DNA of 64,000 nucleotides, taken from contig CAKKNE010000006.1 in NCBI GenBank assembly GCA_918797485.1, positions 992,001-1,056,000 of the forward strand, given 5' to 3'. A model generated the notes under the pieces. That model worked only from the letters and a program-made list of their open reading frames with translations, was not told the origin of the DNA and searched no databases. Position numbers and translations under genes: made by a program. The stretch comes from Pelagomonas calceolata (taxonomy: Eukaryota; Sar; Pelagophyceae; Pelagomonadales; Pelagomonadaceae). Shown piece by piece: positions 1 to 10,100 of this stretch. The first letter of the stretch is position 1, and every line of letters begins with the position of its first letter.

Positions 1-1293
1 GCACGAGGCGGATCGAGAGTTGCTCCGCCGCCTCGTCGTTTGCATCGTCCACGAAGTCCCGCGCGGCCCGGCCCGCGAGCCGCGCGATCTCCGGCGCGCG
101 GTCCGCGAGCGCCGCCCGGGTCTCGTCGCGGCCCGCGGCGAGGTTCCCGAGGCCAAACGCGAGGCGCACGGCCGCTTGGGACCGGCGCGGGTCGTCCCGC
201 CGTGCGTCGAACGACGCCCGAAGCGCGTCCGCGAGCGCGTCGAGTCCGTCGCGATGCCCGTGCAGCGCGCGGCGCGTCCCCTCGTGCAGCGACAGCTTCG
301 CGAGCGCGCGCGCCGCGTGGAGCACGACGTCGGCGTCGCCCTCGAAGGGCACGAGGAGCGCAGCAAGCGCCCTGGACGCGCCGCCGGCCTCGAGCGGCTT
401 GAGCGCGCCCCGGTCGCCGCTCAGGTTCCGGAGCGCGCCGGCGGCCTGGGCCGCGAGGCGCGCCACGTGCCGCGTCGTCGCCCGCGCCGCGCAGGCGCGC
501 GCCAGGTCGCACGCCACGCCGGCGACGCCCGCCGCCGCGAGGCGGCGGAGCGAGGCCTCGTCGTTCGTCAGGTTCTTGAGCGCGCCGGCGCAGTACACCA
601 GCGCTTCGACGTACTCTTCAGATCCGCCCTGCAGCTCGGCCGCGCCGCGCGCCGCGTACCGCACGAGTCCGGGCACGACCTTCTCGTCGAAGAACAACGC
701 GTCGTGGGCGGGCGACCGCGACACGTCGAACGCGGCGCGGCACGCAACGAGCGTGGTTTCGGCGTCGCCGGGGAGGTCCCGCGACCCGTCCAGGAGCTTC
801 ATCGTCTCCCGCGACACCGCGAGGCGCGTCTGCGCGTCGTCGTGCGCGAGGGCGGCGGCGAGCGCCGCGAGCACGGCGCGCCGGCCAACCGAATCACGCG
901 AATTGAACGTGCCCGTCCCGAACCACGGCGCCAGGGCCCGTTGCAACACGTCACAGGCGGCGGAGCTGTCGAGCTCGACCACGTTCGCGAGGCATCGCGC
1001 TGCCGCGCGCAGCGCGCGGTCCTCGGCGGCCTGGCGCGGGTCCTCGTCGGGCGGCGCGGCGGGCGGCGCGGCGGGCGGCGCGGCGGCGTCGGCTGGCGGG
1101 TCCGCGGGCAGTCCTCGGACCGGCGCGGCGGCGCCGAGGCTCCGGTCGCGGCGCAGCGCGTGCGGCGTGAACGGCCGCGACGGATCCTTGAGGCTCGCAC
1201 GGGCCTCGGACAGCGCCGACGCGATGGTGCCGCCGCCCACGGCGGGCTTGCGCCGGATGCGCCTTGCTATGGGGGGCTCCAGGGTGATGTGCT
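1..1293 (-). CDS. ARM-repeat protein, ARMC2-like (partial, runs off left edge)
   Basis: The minus-strand frame is open from a stop at about 1291-1293 to base 2 and continues beyond the window, so only about 430 codons are seen. It reads as helical armadillo repeats, with repeat cores such as AAGALRNLSGD, YCAGALKNLTND and AARALAKLSLHEG, after a Pro/Ala linker of tandem PPAA units (1049-1084). The layout resembles ARMC2, a protein needed for flagellar axoneme assembly; the family call is from memory and is the weaker part. No in-frame ATG precedes the repeats. The first readable segment begins just after an AG at about 1291-1292, so an upstream exon behind an intron is likely, but I could not place it. 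Neighbouring TTLL at the right edge is also a cilium/tubulin gene. Confidence 0.7.
1049..1084. repeat. 12-bp tandem repeat, three copies, coding
   Basis: Three exact copies of GGGCGGCGCGGC lie in the ARM-repeat gene and encode a Pro/Ala linker. The unit is a multiple of three, so copy-number change would keep frame. Confidence 0.8.
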
Positions 1294-1610
1294 ACTCGCG
1301 TACCGGGCAAAGGGCAGCTCGCAGGTAGAGCTGTGGTGCGGGAACGAAATTCTAATGGCCGGATTCCCACGTCTACTGCTTCTCTCCTCCTCTCACCGTT
1401 GTCCGCTTTGCTAGGCATCCCTAGTGTCTCACAAGGTAGCTGCATCAGCTGGCTACCCAAACGGGGTTTATACGCAGTTCGTTTATCGGTGTTCGCCGAG
1501 TCATAGAGCTGCCTATAGATTACTATCGTGCGGGGTACGGGGTACGGGAAGGAGGCATGGCTGCCCATAGAGCAGAGCTATTGCAGCACAAAATGAAGTC
1601 GTAGGCATCT
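1294..1610. promoter_or_regulatory. Divergent upstream region with both shared promoter motifs
   Basis: No confident gene. It lies between the ARM-repeat gene (leftward) and the methyltransferase at 1611 (rightward). It contains a divergent copy of the CTAGTGTCTTACAGG element (1421-1440) and a GGCTGCCC box (1559-1566) 45 bases before the ATG at 1611. It probably also holds the unplaced first exon of the ARM-repeat gene. Confidence 0.45.
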
Positions 1611-2684
1611 ATGTTGCTTAGGACAGTGGTCGCGGCAGCCGTGCTGCTGCGCGGCGCGGGCGCATGCACGGCGACGCTGAGCATAGACATCGACGGCGTC
1701 TCGGTGAAGCTCGCGTTCGACAACACGTCCTCTGTGTTCGGCACGGCGCTCCGGCACGTCGCCGAGCTTGGAGACGCCCACGGCGGCGGCCTGATGGGTG
1801 GGAGTTGCGAGACCGGCGACGCGTTTTGCGCCGCCGGCGAGCTCGCGGACGGCGCGCACGCGCTCCTCGCGGAGCGGTGCGGCGACGGCGACGGCGGCGA
1901 CGCGCGTCCCGCGCCGCTGGACGTCCTACAAGTCGGCGCCCACGAAGGAGACAGCCCGGGCGACCCGCTGTACGCCTGGCTGCGGCACCGCGCCGCGCCG
2001 TGGGTCCGCGCCGTCCTCGTCGAGCCGATGCGGGCGAGCTTCGAAGCGCTGGTACGAAACTACGCCGGAGCGGTCGCTTCCATTTCGTACGTGCACGCCG
2101 CCGTCGCCGGGCGCGAGCGGAGGCCGCTGGTCTTCTACGAGCCGCGCCGCTGCGACGCGCCGTATCCTGATGCGAGTCACGACGTCCGCTGCGTCCACGG
2201 CTTCGAAACGTCGACGCTCATCGCTTCGACGAACTGGACATTCGTCTACCACGGCGCGCGATGGATCGTCGACCCGACGGGTTCGACGACCGCGGTGCCG
2301 CCCATCGCACGACGCGAGGTCGCTGGCCTCGATTGGCGCTCCATCTTGGAGGCACACGGCGCGTCCGCGGTCGGCGTCCTCGTCGTCGACGCCGAGGCCA
2401 TGGACTGCGACCTCGTCGCGAGCTTTCCCTTCGACGTCGCCGTTCCCGACGTGATCGTGTTCGAGCAAGGGCACTGCGCCCACGCCCAGCCCGACGAGCG
2501 CGCGGCACTCGATGATTACCTTACGGACGTCCTCGGCTACGCGCGGGCGCCGGGCTTCGTCGGGCACGTCGAGCACGACGCCTGCTACGTGCTGCGATCT
2601 ATGGCGCCGAATCCGCCCGACTCGGCCACGCTGGACCCCATCACCACCCCGCCCGACCGGCAGCGGGGTACGTTCGGGAGCTGA
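1611..2684 (+). CDS. Secreted FkbM-like methyltransferase with N-terminal Cys-pair module
   Basis: A 357-residue protein starting at ATG 1611, which opens directly into a signal peptide (residues 1-18). Residues about 19-80 form the small module found throughout this window: strand-VDG-type hairpin, helix, then Cys66 and Cys73. From about residue 105 comes a Rossmann class I methyltransferase (motif I LQVGAHEGDSPGDP, then VEPMRASFEAL), closest to FkbM-type sugar O-methyltransferases and to the first domain of the large protein at 35.4 kb, which shares the D-DPLY signature. Expected to methylate a glycan or glycoconjugate in the ER/Golgi lumen with S-adenosylmethionine. Substrate unknown. It converges on the next gene with 111 bases between stops. 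Confidence 0.8.
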   Translation: MLLRTVVAAAVLLRGAGACTATLSIDIDGVSVKLAFDNTSSVFGTALRHVAELGDAHGGGLMGGSCETGDAFCAAGELADGAHALLAERCGDGDGGDARPAPLDVLQVGAHEGDSPGDPLYAWLRHRAAPWVRAVLVEPMRASFEALVRNYAGAVASISYVHAAVAGRERRPLVFYEPRRCDAPYPDASHDVRCVHGFETSTLIASTNWTFVYHGARWIVDPTGSTTAVPPIARREVAGLDWRSILEAHGASAVGVLVVDAEAMDCDLVASFPFDVAVPDVIVFEQGHCAHAQPDERAALDDYLTDVLGYARAPGFVGHVEHDACYVLRSMAPNPPDSATLDPITTPPDRQRGTFGS

Positions 2685-2795
2685 CGACCGGCGAAGCCAT
2701 CGAGGCGGTCCTCGCCAGCGTCCCCGGCGGTGCCGAGGTTCTTTACTGCGGCTACCAGCCCCTCGTTCGCACTAGTATTGTTTACCGCATAGTTA

Positions 2796-5700
2796 TCATG
2801 TGCCAGTGGGGGCTTCATCTTCCGCGCACGCCGGCGCAGCGCCGAGGGCCGCCAGCCGGGCGTCGACGCTTGCGCGGAGTTCCCGGAGCGCGTCGACCTC
2901 CCCCGTGCCGCGCGCAGCGTCCGCAAGCGCGACCGCGCACGGCCTACCGGAGTCGTCGCCCGGGAGCGTCGACCAGCCGCGGGTGAGGCACGCCCGCGCC
3001 GCGAATTCCGCGACGTCGGCGCCGGCATCTAGCTCCGCGTAGAGCTCGTCGAGGCCGCGCCCACCGTTGACGTCGATGATGGTGCCGCCGGGCGCGCGCG
3101 GCGGCCGGGCGAGCGCGAGGCCGTCGCCCCACGACGGGAGGTTGACGACGTCGAAGCCGAGGCGGCGCAGCGTCGCAGGCGCCTTGGCGCAGCCCATGCG
3201 CCAGCCGCCCGTGTCGTGCAGGACCGCGACGCCCGACGGCGCGAGGCGGTGCGCCCAGCGCACCGCGTCGGCGACCGCGCCGGCGTGCGAGTGGTCCGCA
3301 TCGACCAGGAGTAGGTCGATAGGTCCGAAATCGAGAGCTTCGTCGTCGGTGCGAGCGACGACGACCTCAATGTCGGGGAACATGTGGCGAAACGCCGATC
3401 CCTCGACGAGGTAGTCTGGCCGGCCGTAGGGCCCGACGTTACCGTCGACGAGGATCGTGCGCGACGCGCGACCGATGCCCGCATCGCGTTGGCCCTGGCG
3501 CACCGCCGCCGGCGCGAAGCCACCGCCGGATCCGAGCACGACGGCCAGGCGCGCGCGCTGAGAATAAGCCAGCGCGTGGTATAAGAGGCCAGTGCCCAAA
3601 AATCCACCGGTCGCCGCGCCGTGCGTGTTCGAAAAGGCGAGCGCCGCGAGCGGCGCTGCCGCCGTCGCGTCGAAGAACGTTGGTGTATCGACGTCCCGTA
3701 GATAGACCTCGACCGTCGCCGCCGCCGCGGCGGGCGTGCCATCCCCAAATGTTACTGTCGCGCGCAGCTCGCACGCCTGCCCCCCGGCGCAGCGACGCGT
3801 GTCGAGCGCCGCATTTTGTGGATTCGTCAGCACGTCGACCGCGGCCGTCGCGTCGCCGAGGCCCGCGCTGCCCCGGTCGACCTGCGTCACCGCCGCGGCG
3901 CACGCGCTTCCGGGAACCTGTGCCTTGCCCAGAACTCCGCCACAGAGGGCTTCGAACGCGTCCAAGTGCAGCGTCGACGGGAACCGGACGCCGAGCCGAA
4001 GCTCCACCGAACCGTCGGCGAGGAGCGCCCCCCGCGCGGGCTCGTCGATCGAGACAGCGCCGAGGAAGCCCTCGCGGGCGGCGTACGCGCGGGCGGCTGC
4101 GGCGCGCGCGGCGAGACCGCCGTCGTCCCGTGCACGCAGCGCCGGCATGTGCTCCCGGACCCAGTCGTTCTCCCGGAGGTCGAGTACGAGCGTGACCCGG
4201 TCGCGCGTGCCCATGTTGACGAGCGTGTGGCGCCGCATCGTGTCGAAGTAGTGGAGCCGCCCCGGCTCCAGCTCGTGGACGGCGCCGAGCTCGGCGAAAT
4301 CCGCCACGAGCGTCTCCAACCTCAGACGCTCCGCGGCGTACGACGAGTTCCGCTCGGCCCACCACGAGTCGGCGCGGTCGTCGCCACACGCCCCGGGTGG
4401 GCCCGTCTGGCACTCGGGGTACGCGTGTTGGTTCAGCAGCGCGTTCGTCGCGGCGAAGTCCGCGCCGCGCGCAGCAATCACCGGAAGAAACGACGCCTCC
4501 GGCAGCAGCAGCAGGAGCCCCTCGGCCACTTCCGCGTCGACGGGGATCTGAACGCGCCGGATGTCCGGCGTCACGTGCAGGTCCTCGTCGTTGTGGAGGC
4601 CGTAGGCCGTCAGGGGCCGCCGCCGCAGCAGCCGGAACGCGACGACCTCGGTCCGCGCGGCGAACCACCCGTGCACCTTTGCAAGGTACGGGCACCGATC
4701 GAAGAGCCCCGCGTCCGCGTGCGGCCGGTTGATGAAGTGGTCCCGGAAGGCCGGCGGCAGCGCTGCGCGCGGCAGGAGCGGCCGCGCGTGGCCGAACTCG
4801 GACGCGGCCCAGTCCCAGCCCTCCAGCGCCACGCGCACGTCGCGCCGAAGCGCAGCGAGGTCGAAGACCCACGGCAGCCGCCAGAGCGGCGCGCCGCGTG
4901 GTTTGTGTCGTTGCGACAAATCCGCAACAGGTTCGGCGCCGAGCGGCGTGCGGACCCCCAGGTCCTCGACGAAAGGCGCCGCCGCGGCCTCCGTGGCGTC
5001 GCCGAGGACCGTGGGCAGCGCCGGCACTACGTCGGGGCTCCAGAGGTACTGGCCGCGCGGGCAGTGCAGGCCGCAGCCCGTCGGGAACGGCGCGAGGCAC
5101 CCGGTCCCCCGGTCGCAGCGCAGCGCGTCCAGCGCCGCGGTCGCGTTACCGTCGAGGCGCCAGTCGTCGGCGACGGCCGCGAGGTTTTCCGCGAGCCGCC
5201 CCCCGTCGGTCGACCGCGGGATGACGGCGATGCCGCGGTCCGCGGCCCAGCGGAGCAGCGCGGCGGCGGGCGAACGGCCCGCGGCGGCCGCAGCGGCGCG
5301 CACCGCCGCCGACTCGAGGAGGTCGCGCCGGCCCTCCTGCACGACGCTGCCGTACGCGACGACCGCGACGCCCGCCCGGCGGCCGAAGTCGACGACGCCG
5401 TCGCGCGGCAGGAGCGGGTGGAGCTCCAGCTGGTCGACGGCAGCGCGGACGCGCGCGTAGCGCCGCATCTCGCGGAGGTGGCGCGCGAGGTAGTTGGACA
5501 CCCCCACGTGGCGGCATAGGCCCGCGTCCCAGGCCTCCTCGAGCGCGCGCCACGCGCCGGCGCGCGCCGCGTAGGCCACGCTCACGTTGCCCTCGACGCC
5601 GAGGCCGCCGATTTCGGTCCAGACCACCAATCGATTGGGATGGTCGGCGGCGACGGACGGCGCCGGGAAGTGGAGGAGTAACAAATCGACGTGGCCGCCG

Positions 5701-6074
5701 AGCGCGGCCGCGATGCGCGACGCCGACGCGCGAGCGCTTTCGTAGTCGATTTGGTCCACTTTGACCTTGCTCGTGACGAAGAGCTCGTCGCGCGGGACAC
5801 CCGAGTCGCGGATGGCCAGTCGTACCGCCTCGTGGTTGCCGTAGACCTCTGCCGTGTCCAGGTGGCGGTAGCCCATTTGTAGCGCCCGCAGCACCGCGTC
5901 GTAGCACGCCTGGCCCTGGAGGTGGTAGGTCCCAAGGCCAATTTGCGGCATGCCGGCGAGCTTGGTCGCAGGCGCCGCCGGCGACGCGTCCAGCAGCCGG
6001 AGCAGTGGCACATCCGCGGCAGCCGGGACGACAATCAGAAATGTGGTGAGGAGGCCCATGGCTGCTGCCATCAT
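2796..6074 (-). CDS. Three-enzyme fusion: aldo-keto reductase, Asp/Asn-hydroxylase-like oxygenase, class I methyltransferase
   Basis: I start at ATG 6074, which gives a signal peptide (MMAAAMGLLTTFLIVVPAAA); the frame is open to 6140 but only through a GTG. Using the 1114-residue open-frame numbering (subtract 22 for this start): residues 60-345 are an aldo-keto reductase with the tetrad Asp95, Tyr100, Lys125, His157. Residues about 420-665 match the aspartyl/asparaginyl beta-hydroxylase cupin (2-oxoglutarate, Fe2+), with His516-x-Asp518, distal His638 and an Arg at 646/648. Residues about 700-825 form a Cys-containing beta-sandwich. Residues 835-1080 are a class I methyltransferase (LLLVDADHSHAGAV, VAVLHD). 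All catalytic signatures look intact. A lumenal enzyme that reduces, hydroxylates and methylates one scaffold is the simplest reading, but the substrate is unknown. Confidence 0.85.
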   Translation of the reverse strand: MMAAAMGLLTTFLIVVPAAADVPLLRLLDASPAAPATKLAGMPQIGLGTYHLQGQACYDAVLRALQMGYRHLDTAEVYGNHEAVRLAIRDSGVPRDELFVTSKVKVDQIDYESARASASRIAAALGGHVDLLLLHFPAPSVAADHPNRLVVWTEIGGLGVEGNVSVAYAARAGAWRALEEAWDAGLCRHVGVSNYLARHLREMRRYARVRAAVDQLELHPLLPRDGVVDFGRRAGVAVVAYGSVVQEGRRDLLESAAVRAAAAAAGRSPAAALLRWAADRGIAVIPRSTDGGRLAENLAAVADDWRLDGNATAALDALRCDRGTGCLAPFPTGCGLHCPRGQYLWSPDVVPALPTVLGDATEAAAAPFVEDLGVRTPLGAEPVADLSQRHKPRGAPLWRLPWVFDLAALRRDVRVALEGWDWAASEFGHARPLLPRAALPPAFRDHFINRPHADAGLFDRCPYLAKVHGWFAARTEVVAFRLLRRRPLTAYGLHNDEDLHVTPDIRRVQIPVDAEVAEGLLLLLPEASFLPVIAARGADFAATNALLNQHAYPECQTGPPGACGDDRADSWWAERNSSYAAERLRLETLVADFAELGAVHELEPGRLHYFDTMRRHTLVNMGTRDRVTLVLDLRENDWVREHMPALRARDDGGLAARAAAARAYAAREGFLGAVSIDEPARGALLADGSVELRLGVRFPSTLHLDAFEALCGGVLGKAQVPGSACAAAVTQVDRGSAGLGDATAAVDVLTNPQNAALDTRRCAGGQACELRATVTFGDGTPAAAAATVEVYLRDVDTPTFFDATAAAPLAALAFSNTHGAATGGFLGTGLLYHALAYSQRARLAVVLGSGGGFAPAAVRQGQRDAGIGRASRTILVDGNVGPYGRPDYLVEGSAFRHMFPDIEVVVARTDDEALDFGPIDLLLVDADHSHAGAVADAVRWAHRLAPSGVAVLHDTGGWRMGCAKAPATLRRLGFDVVNLPSWGDGLALARPPRAPGGTIIDVNGGRGLDELYAELDAGADVAEFAARACLTRGWSTLPGDDSGRPCAVALADAARGTGEVDALRELRASVDARLAALGAAPACAEDEAPTGT

Positions 6075-6140
6075 GCGCGGCAGGCTTGCCAGCACGGAAC
6101 TCGCACGATTTTTTGCGACGCCGCAGAGCCCGATCGGCAC

Positions 6141-6713
6141 AGGCGGCAGCCACGCACGGCGCCCAGGCCCAACCCCAGCCGCCCCTGCCCGAGGCCCCGG
6201 GGCCTCGAGGCGAGGTTTCGTTCGGGTTCGTTGAGCTATCTGCGTCGTCTGCGTTTGCGTCGTCGCGAGTGCGGCCGTTTAGAGCAGGCTTCGTATGAGT
6301 TCCGGTGCGCTGCCGGGCCCAGACCTCCTGCGCGTGATTCCTCGCGCGTCTTGAAGGGGGGCTAGAGGGGCTAGGGTAAGAGCTTGGAGGGGGGGGTTCG
6401 TGTTCGGGTTTATCGTTCGGCTGGAGGGGCTAGCTCAATAAGCGACTCTCTCTCTCGGCTCTGCTTGCAAGCGGCCGGCCTCTGTTCGGAGCGAAACCTC
6501 ACACCGCATGTGTCTGGGTTCTCGGGGGGCAGGGCGCCACGTGAAACAATGTTCACCCGGGCCTAGTCGCCAATCCCTACCTGAATCCTCGCACCGTGAC
6601 AGCACATAAATAAAGCCCATCGTCGCGGAAGGATGCCAGTGCACCGTATGGGCCGGGGAAACTTTTGAACAATGTATAATATGATAAACTGAACAGGTTA
6701 ATACACGACTCCG
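6141..6713. other. Intergenic region with a dispersed repeat
   Basis: No gene seen. It lies upstream of the fusion gene ending at 6074 and downstream-flanks the promoter-distal side of nothing rightward: the next gene's stop is at 6714. A GGCAGCC box lies near 6144. Bases 6314-6402 are one copy of a repeat found inverted at 58766-58859; the rest is unrecognised and partly CT-rich. Confidence 0.5.
6314..6402 (+). repeat. Dispersed repeat, copy 1 (about 90 bp)
   Basis: This stretch, containing AGACCTCCTGCGCGTGATTC and AGAGCTTGGAGGGGGGGGTT, recurs in reverse complement at 58766-58859 with a few substitutions and small indels. Both copies lie in non-coding DNA. No terminal repeats or target duplication could be made out, so its class is unknown. 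Confidence 0.8.
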
Positions 6714-9700
6714 CTAGAGACTACTGGAGCGCGGCACCACAATAACGCCTATTCCAAAGTACGAGCCGTCGACGTCGTCGTATTGCTCCACGAACTCGTG
6801 CGTCTCGAACTGGTCGCGGACCTCGCGCCAGAAGCGGCGGACGCCCGCGCACGACGGCTCGTCCGACGCGATATCGTGCAGGACGATGTAGCGCGTCGTT
6901 CGGTTCCGCACGAGGTCGAAGTCGCGCCGCACACCGTCGTAGGAGTGGTCGCCGTCGATGAAAGCGAGATCCCACGCGGGCGCCTTCGCCAGAAGCTCGG
7001 CGAACGGCGCCCCGGCCGAATCGAGCTTGCGGAAGCGCGCGGCCGCGTATTCCCGGAGCAGCGCGGGGTCCTGCCACTTGTCGATCGCGAGCGCGCGGAG
7101 GCCGTCGGCCCCCACACCGCCGCTCGCCTCCCCCAGACGGCCCAGCACCTCCACCGTAAACACGAACGTGCCGCCCCAGCGGCACCCGATCTCCAGGTAC
7201 GACGTCACGAGTGGCCCGGCGGCGAGGAAAGCGACGTACGCGCCAAACTGCCGGGGGTATTGGTAAATGCGGAGCCCGCCGGCGTTCCTCAGCATCTCCG
7301 CCGGCAGTTCCCGCGCGTTCTCGTCGTTGACGCCGCACGCCAGCACCAGCGCCTCGACGGCGGCCGCGTCGCGGAGTCGCGCGATCGGCGTCGCACGGAG
7401 GCGTCTCCGCGCCGCGTCCAGCGCCACCGCGGCCCCAATGTCGTAGCCGAACGCCGCGAGGCCCGGGGCGAGCGTGTCGACGTCTCCGAAGTCGCGGACG
7501 CACGTGCGGTCGACGGAAAAAGCCTGATCGAACGCGGCCCAGGCCGGGTTGTCGAAGGCGCGGAGTCTCGCGTGAAGCGCATCCATCAAGGCGCGGCGGT
7601 GCAGATCCTCGACCGAGAGCCACGCGACGGTGAGGTCGTCGCGCGCCTCCCAGTACTGAAGGTGCGCCAGCCACCGGTGCGCGTACCGAGCGAACGGGAC
7701 CGGCCCGGGCGCCGAGCAGTAGGACGCGACGGGATCGCGCGTCACCGCCACGACGAGTGTCCCGGCCCCGAGCCGCGGCGTCGTCGCCTCTACAAAGGGA
7801 TGATGCGTGACTTCGACGTCGACGGGGAAGAGCCCAGCCACCTGCTCGCCGAGGCATCCCGGCGGCGCTGCCACGACGATGGCCTTCGGCGGCGGCGGCG
7901 GCTCCGGAAGGCCGCACTCCTTCGCGATGCGCCGCCGCATGTCGTGCACGATCTCGTCCACGACGCACCGGGCGCCGTCGGCCGCGAGCTCGCAGCCCCG
8001 GCCGAGCTCCAGGCCCGCCCGCACGCGGAAGGCGTCCGCGACCGCACCCAACGCCTCGGCACTCCCATCCACGGGGAACGCGACCTCGTGCGCCACGCCG
8101 TTGACGGACGCGACGAACGTGAGCGAGGCGTTCGCGCCGCAGCGAGGCGCGAGCAGAGGCTCTTCTGAGACCCCGCCGTCGACGAGCTCGGCGACGCGGC
8201 GCTTATATTCATCCTTCGCGCGCGCCCACCAGGCGCGGACCTCGGCACTCAGCGTCCGCAGCGCCGCGACGTCGTCCCGCAGCGCCAGCACCCGACCGAC
8301 ACTCGCCGCGGACCACTCGCCGTCGACGACGGGAAACGGCGCGTCGAACCAGCGCTTGTAATACAGACTCGACACCACGGGAATGGCGCCGGCCTCCAGC
8401 GCTTCATAGGTCCGGTAGCACTCGACGTGGTTGTTTCCCGGGGGCGACGGGGCGAAGACGACGGACCGCAGCGCGCGCCGATATTTCTCCGGTGCGACGG
8501 CGCTCTCCAGTCCCCGCCGCCACGACGATTCGTTCGTGGGGACGTCCCATGCGGTGCCTCGCCGCCAATTTCCCACGGAAGTCGCGTCGAGGCCTGCCGT
8601 AATGTGCACGAGCGCGGCGTCCCCGCGCCGCTCGCCCTCCCGCAAAAAGCTCGCGAGCGCGTGCGCCCGCGCCGGCGACTGCGCGCGGCCCAGGAAGCCC
8701 CAGGCATACCGGCGCGTCGTGACGTCGTCGTCGACGGCCCCCTTCAGAAAGGCGGTCGGCCCCAGCGGCGCGACGAGCTGCGTCCGCCGCAGCCGAGGGA
8801 CCGCGTCTGGGTCCTGGTAGGCCCCGAAGCCGAGGCGGAGCACAAATGCGAGGCGATTTACGAGTTCGCCGTTCGCCTCGAGCCAGTCGCCGTGGTTCTC
8901 GTCGACCACGACCAGACCGACGCGCTTCCGGCCCGCGGCGCGCCAGAGCCGAGCGCTCTCGTTGACAAAGGCGTGCTGCACGTCCTGCTGGTGCGTGTTC
9001 ACCATGAGGATGACGTTCTGGGCACGGTCGAGCGCGCTGACTAGCGTCAACCGCGCGGTCGCCCGCGGTGCGCCCGGCTCGATCCCACCGCGGATCTCTG
9101 AAAACAACCGCTGTAACCAATCCGCCTCCCATCGATCGCTCCCCTGGTCCAGCGCGTAGAAGACCCAACGGTCCTCGTCGACGTCCTCTTCCTGTATCCG
9201 TCGCGGGACGAGCCGCCGCGCGTTTTCCAGGACATGATCCTCGGTCGCGCCCGGTAGCTCGATCGCGGAGAAGGCGCCGAACCTCGCGAGGCCGTGGCTG
9301 GCACGCATCGCGGCGCGCGACGCGACGTCCTGGCTGGCGTCGCAGAACGTTGTACCGAGCGCTTCTACGAACGCCGCGCGCGGCTCACACCGCGCTTCAA
9401 CAAAAGCGGACCAGGCCGCGGCGACGGCCGCAGCGCGCGGTGCGCCGGACCGCAGGAACGCGACGAGGCCGTCCCTGGCCGTGCCCACGGCGCAGCCTTC
9501 GAATGCTCTAAAAGGATCGTCGACGAGGAATACATTGATAGAAGCCACGACCACAACGTCGAAGCCCGACGCCGTCAGCGCGTGCGCGGCTGCCACGGAA
9601 CCCGTGGGTTCGACCCACACGTCGCTTCCACGCTCCCCTAAACCGCCCGGCGCCGCGACGAGCGCCACGACGCCAACCGCTTCGGCTGCCGCCGCCCAGG

Positions 9701-10100
9701 CGGCCGCGACCCGGGCCTCGCTCGGCCTCGCGTGAGCAATCGCAACGCGGCGCGGCCCGGCGCCGCAGCGCCGGGCCGTGCGCGCGGCGAGGCCGGCTAT
9801 TTTCGGCGCGAGGCGCACGCCGGCGGTCGCGTTCGCCTCGCAGCGCAGTGGCGCCGGCGGCGCCTCGTCTTCGACGGCCGCGCGCAACGCGTCCGCGACG
9901 ACTTTCCGCACGCACGGCGCGTCATTGGCACCGCAGCCGGCGCCTTCGAGCCGCGGTAGACTCAAGGAAGCGACGTACGCATCAATGTCCGTGGCGTCGT
10001 CGGCCTCCAGGGAAAGAGTAGCATCGTCTACATTGAGATTAAGCACCGCGGCGCCGGCGAGGGCAAGCAGCCCAAACCACAACGGTTGCGGCCGTCGCAT
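6714..10100 (-). CDS. Multidomain glycosyltransferase, sulfotransferase-like and methyltransferase fusion
   Basis: A 1128-residue protein from ATG 10100, signal peptide 1-18. Order: Cys-pair module 18-78 (Cys56, Cys63); a degenerate nucleotide-sugar-transferase-like segment 95-290 (GFDVVVVASINVFLVDDPFR); an exostosin/GT47-like domain about 310-640 whose core is SVVFAPSPPGNNHVECYRTY then LEAGAIPVVSS; a second Cys-pair module 655-728 (Cys703, Cys712); a sulfotransferase-like segment about 738-920 (IVVAAPPGCLG, VAVTRDPVASY; low certainty); and a class I methyltransferase about 930-1128 (YLEIGCRWGGT, LAFIDGDHSYDGV) of the CmcI/rhamnosyl O-methyltransferase type. The two modules bracket the glycosyltransferase. 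Expected lumenal. Acceptor unknown. Confidence 0.8.
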   Translation of the reverse strand: MRRPQPLWFGLLALAGAAVLNLNVDDATLSLEADDATDIDAYVASLSLPRLEGAGCGANDAPCVRKVVADALRAAVEDEAPPAPLRCEANATAGVRLAPKIAGLAARTARRCGAGPRRVAIAHARPSEARVAAAWAAAAEAVGVVALVAAPGGLGERGSDVWVEPTGSVAAAHALTASGFDVVVVASINVFLVDDPFRAFEGCAVGTARDGLVAFLRSGAPRAAAVAAAWSAFVEARCEPRAAFVEALGTTFCDASQDVASRAAMRASHGLARFGAFSAIELPGATEDHVLENARRLVPRRIQEEDVDEDRWVFYALDQGSDRWEADWLQRLFSEIRGGIEPGAPRATARLTLVSALDRAQNVILMVNTHQQDVQHAFVNESARLWRAAGRKRVGLVVVDENHGDWLEANGELVNRLAFVLRLGFGAYQDPDAVPRLRRTQLVAPLGPTAFLKGAVDDDVTTRRYAWGFLGRAQSPARAHALASFLREGERRGDAALVHITAGLDATSVGNWRRGTAWDVPTNESSWRRGLESAVAPEKYRRALRSVVFAPSPPGNNHVECYRTYEALEAGAIPVVSSLYYKRWFDAPFPVVDGEWSAASVGRVLALRDDVAALRTLSAEVRAWWARAKDEYKRRVAELVDGGVSEEPLLAPRCGANASLTFVASVNGVAHEVAFPVDGSAEALGAVADAFRVRAGLELGRGCELAADGARCVVDEIVHDMRRRIAKECGLPEPPPPPKAIVVAAPPGCLGEQVAGLFPVDVEVTHHPFVEATTPRLGAGTLVVAVTRDPVASYCSAPGPVPFARYAHRWLAHLQYWEARDDLTVAWLSVEDLHRRALMDALHARLRAFDNPAWAAFDQAFSVDRTCVRDFGDVDTLAPGLAAFGYDIGAAVALDAARRRLRATPIARLRDAAAVEALVLACGVNDENARELPAEMLRNAGGLRIYQYPRQFGAYVAFLAAGPLVTSYLEIGCRWGGTFVFTVEVLGRLGEASGGVGADGLRALAIDKWQDPALLREYAAARFRKLDSAGAPFAELLAKAPAWDLAFIDGDHSYDGVRRDFDLVRNRTTRYIVLHDIASDEPSCAGVRRFWREVRDQFETHEFVEQYDDVDGSYFGIGVIVVPRSSSL

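Noticed and set aside
20-1414. Long plus-strand frame over the first 1.4 kb.
   Set aside because: Starts at TTG, Arg-rich and motif-free. The minus strand of the same bases reads as armadillo repeats.
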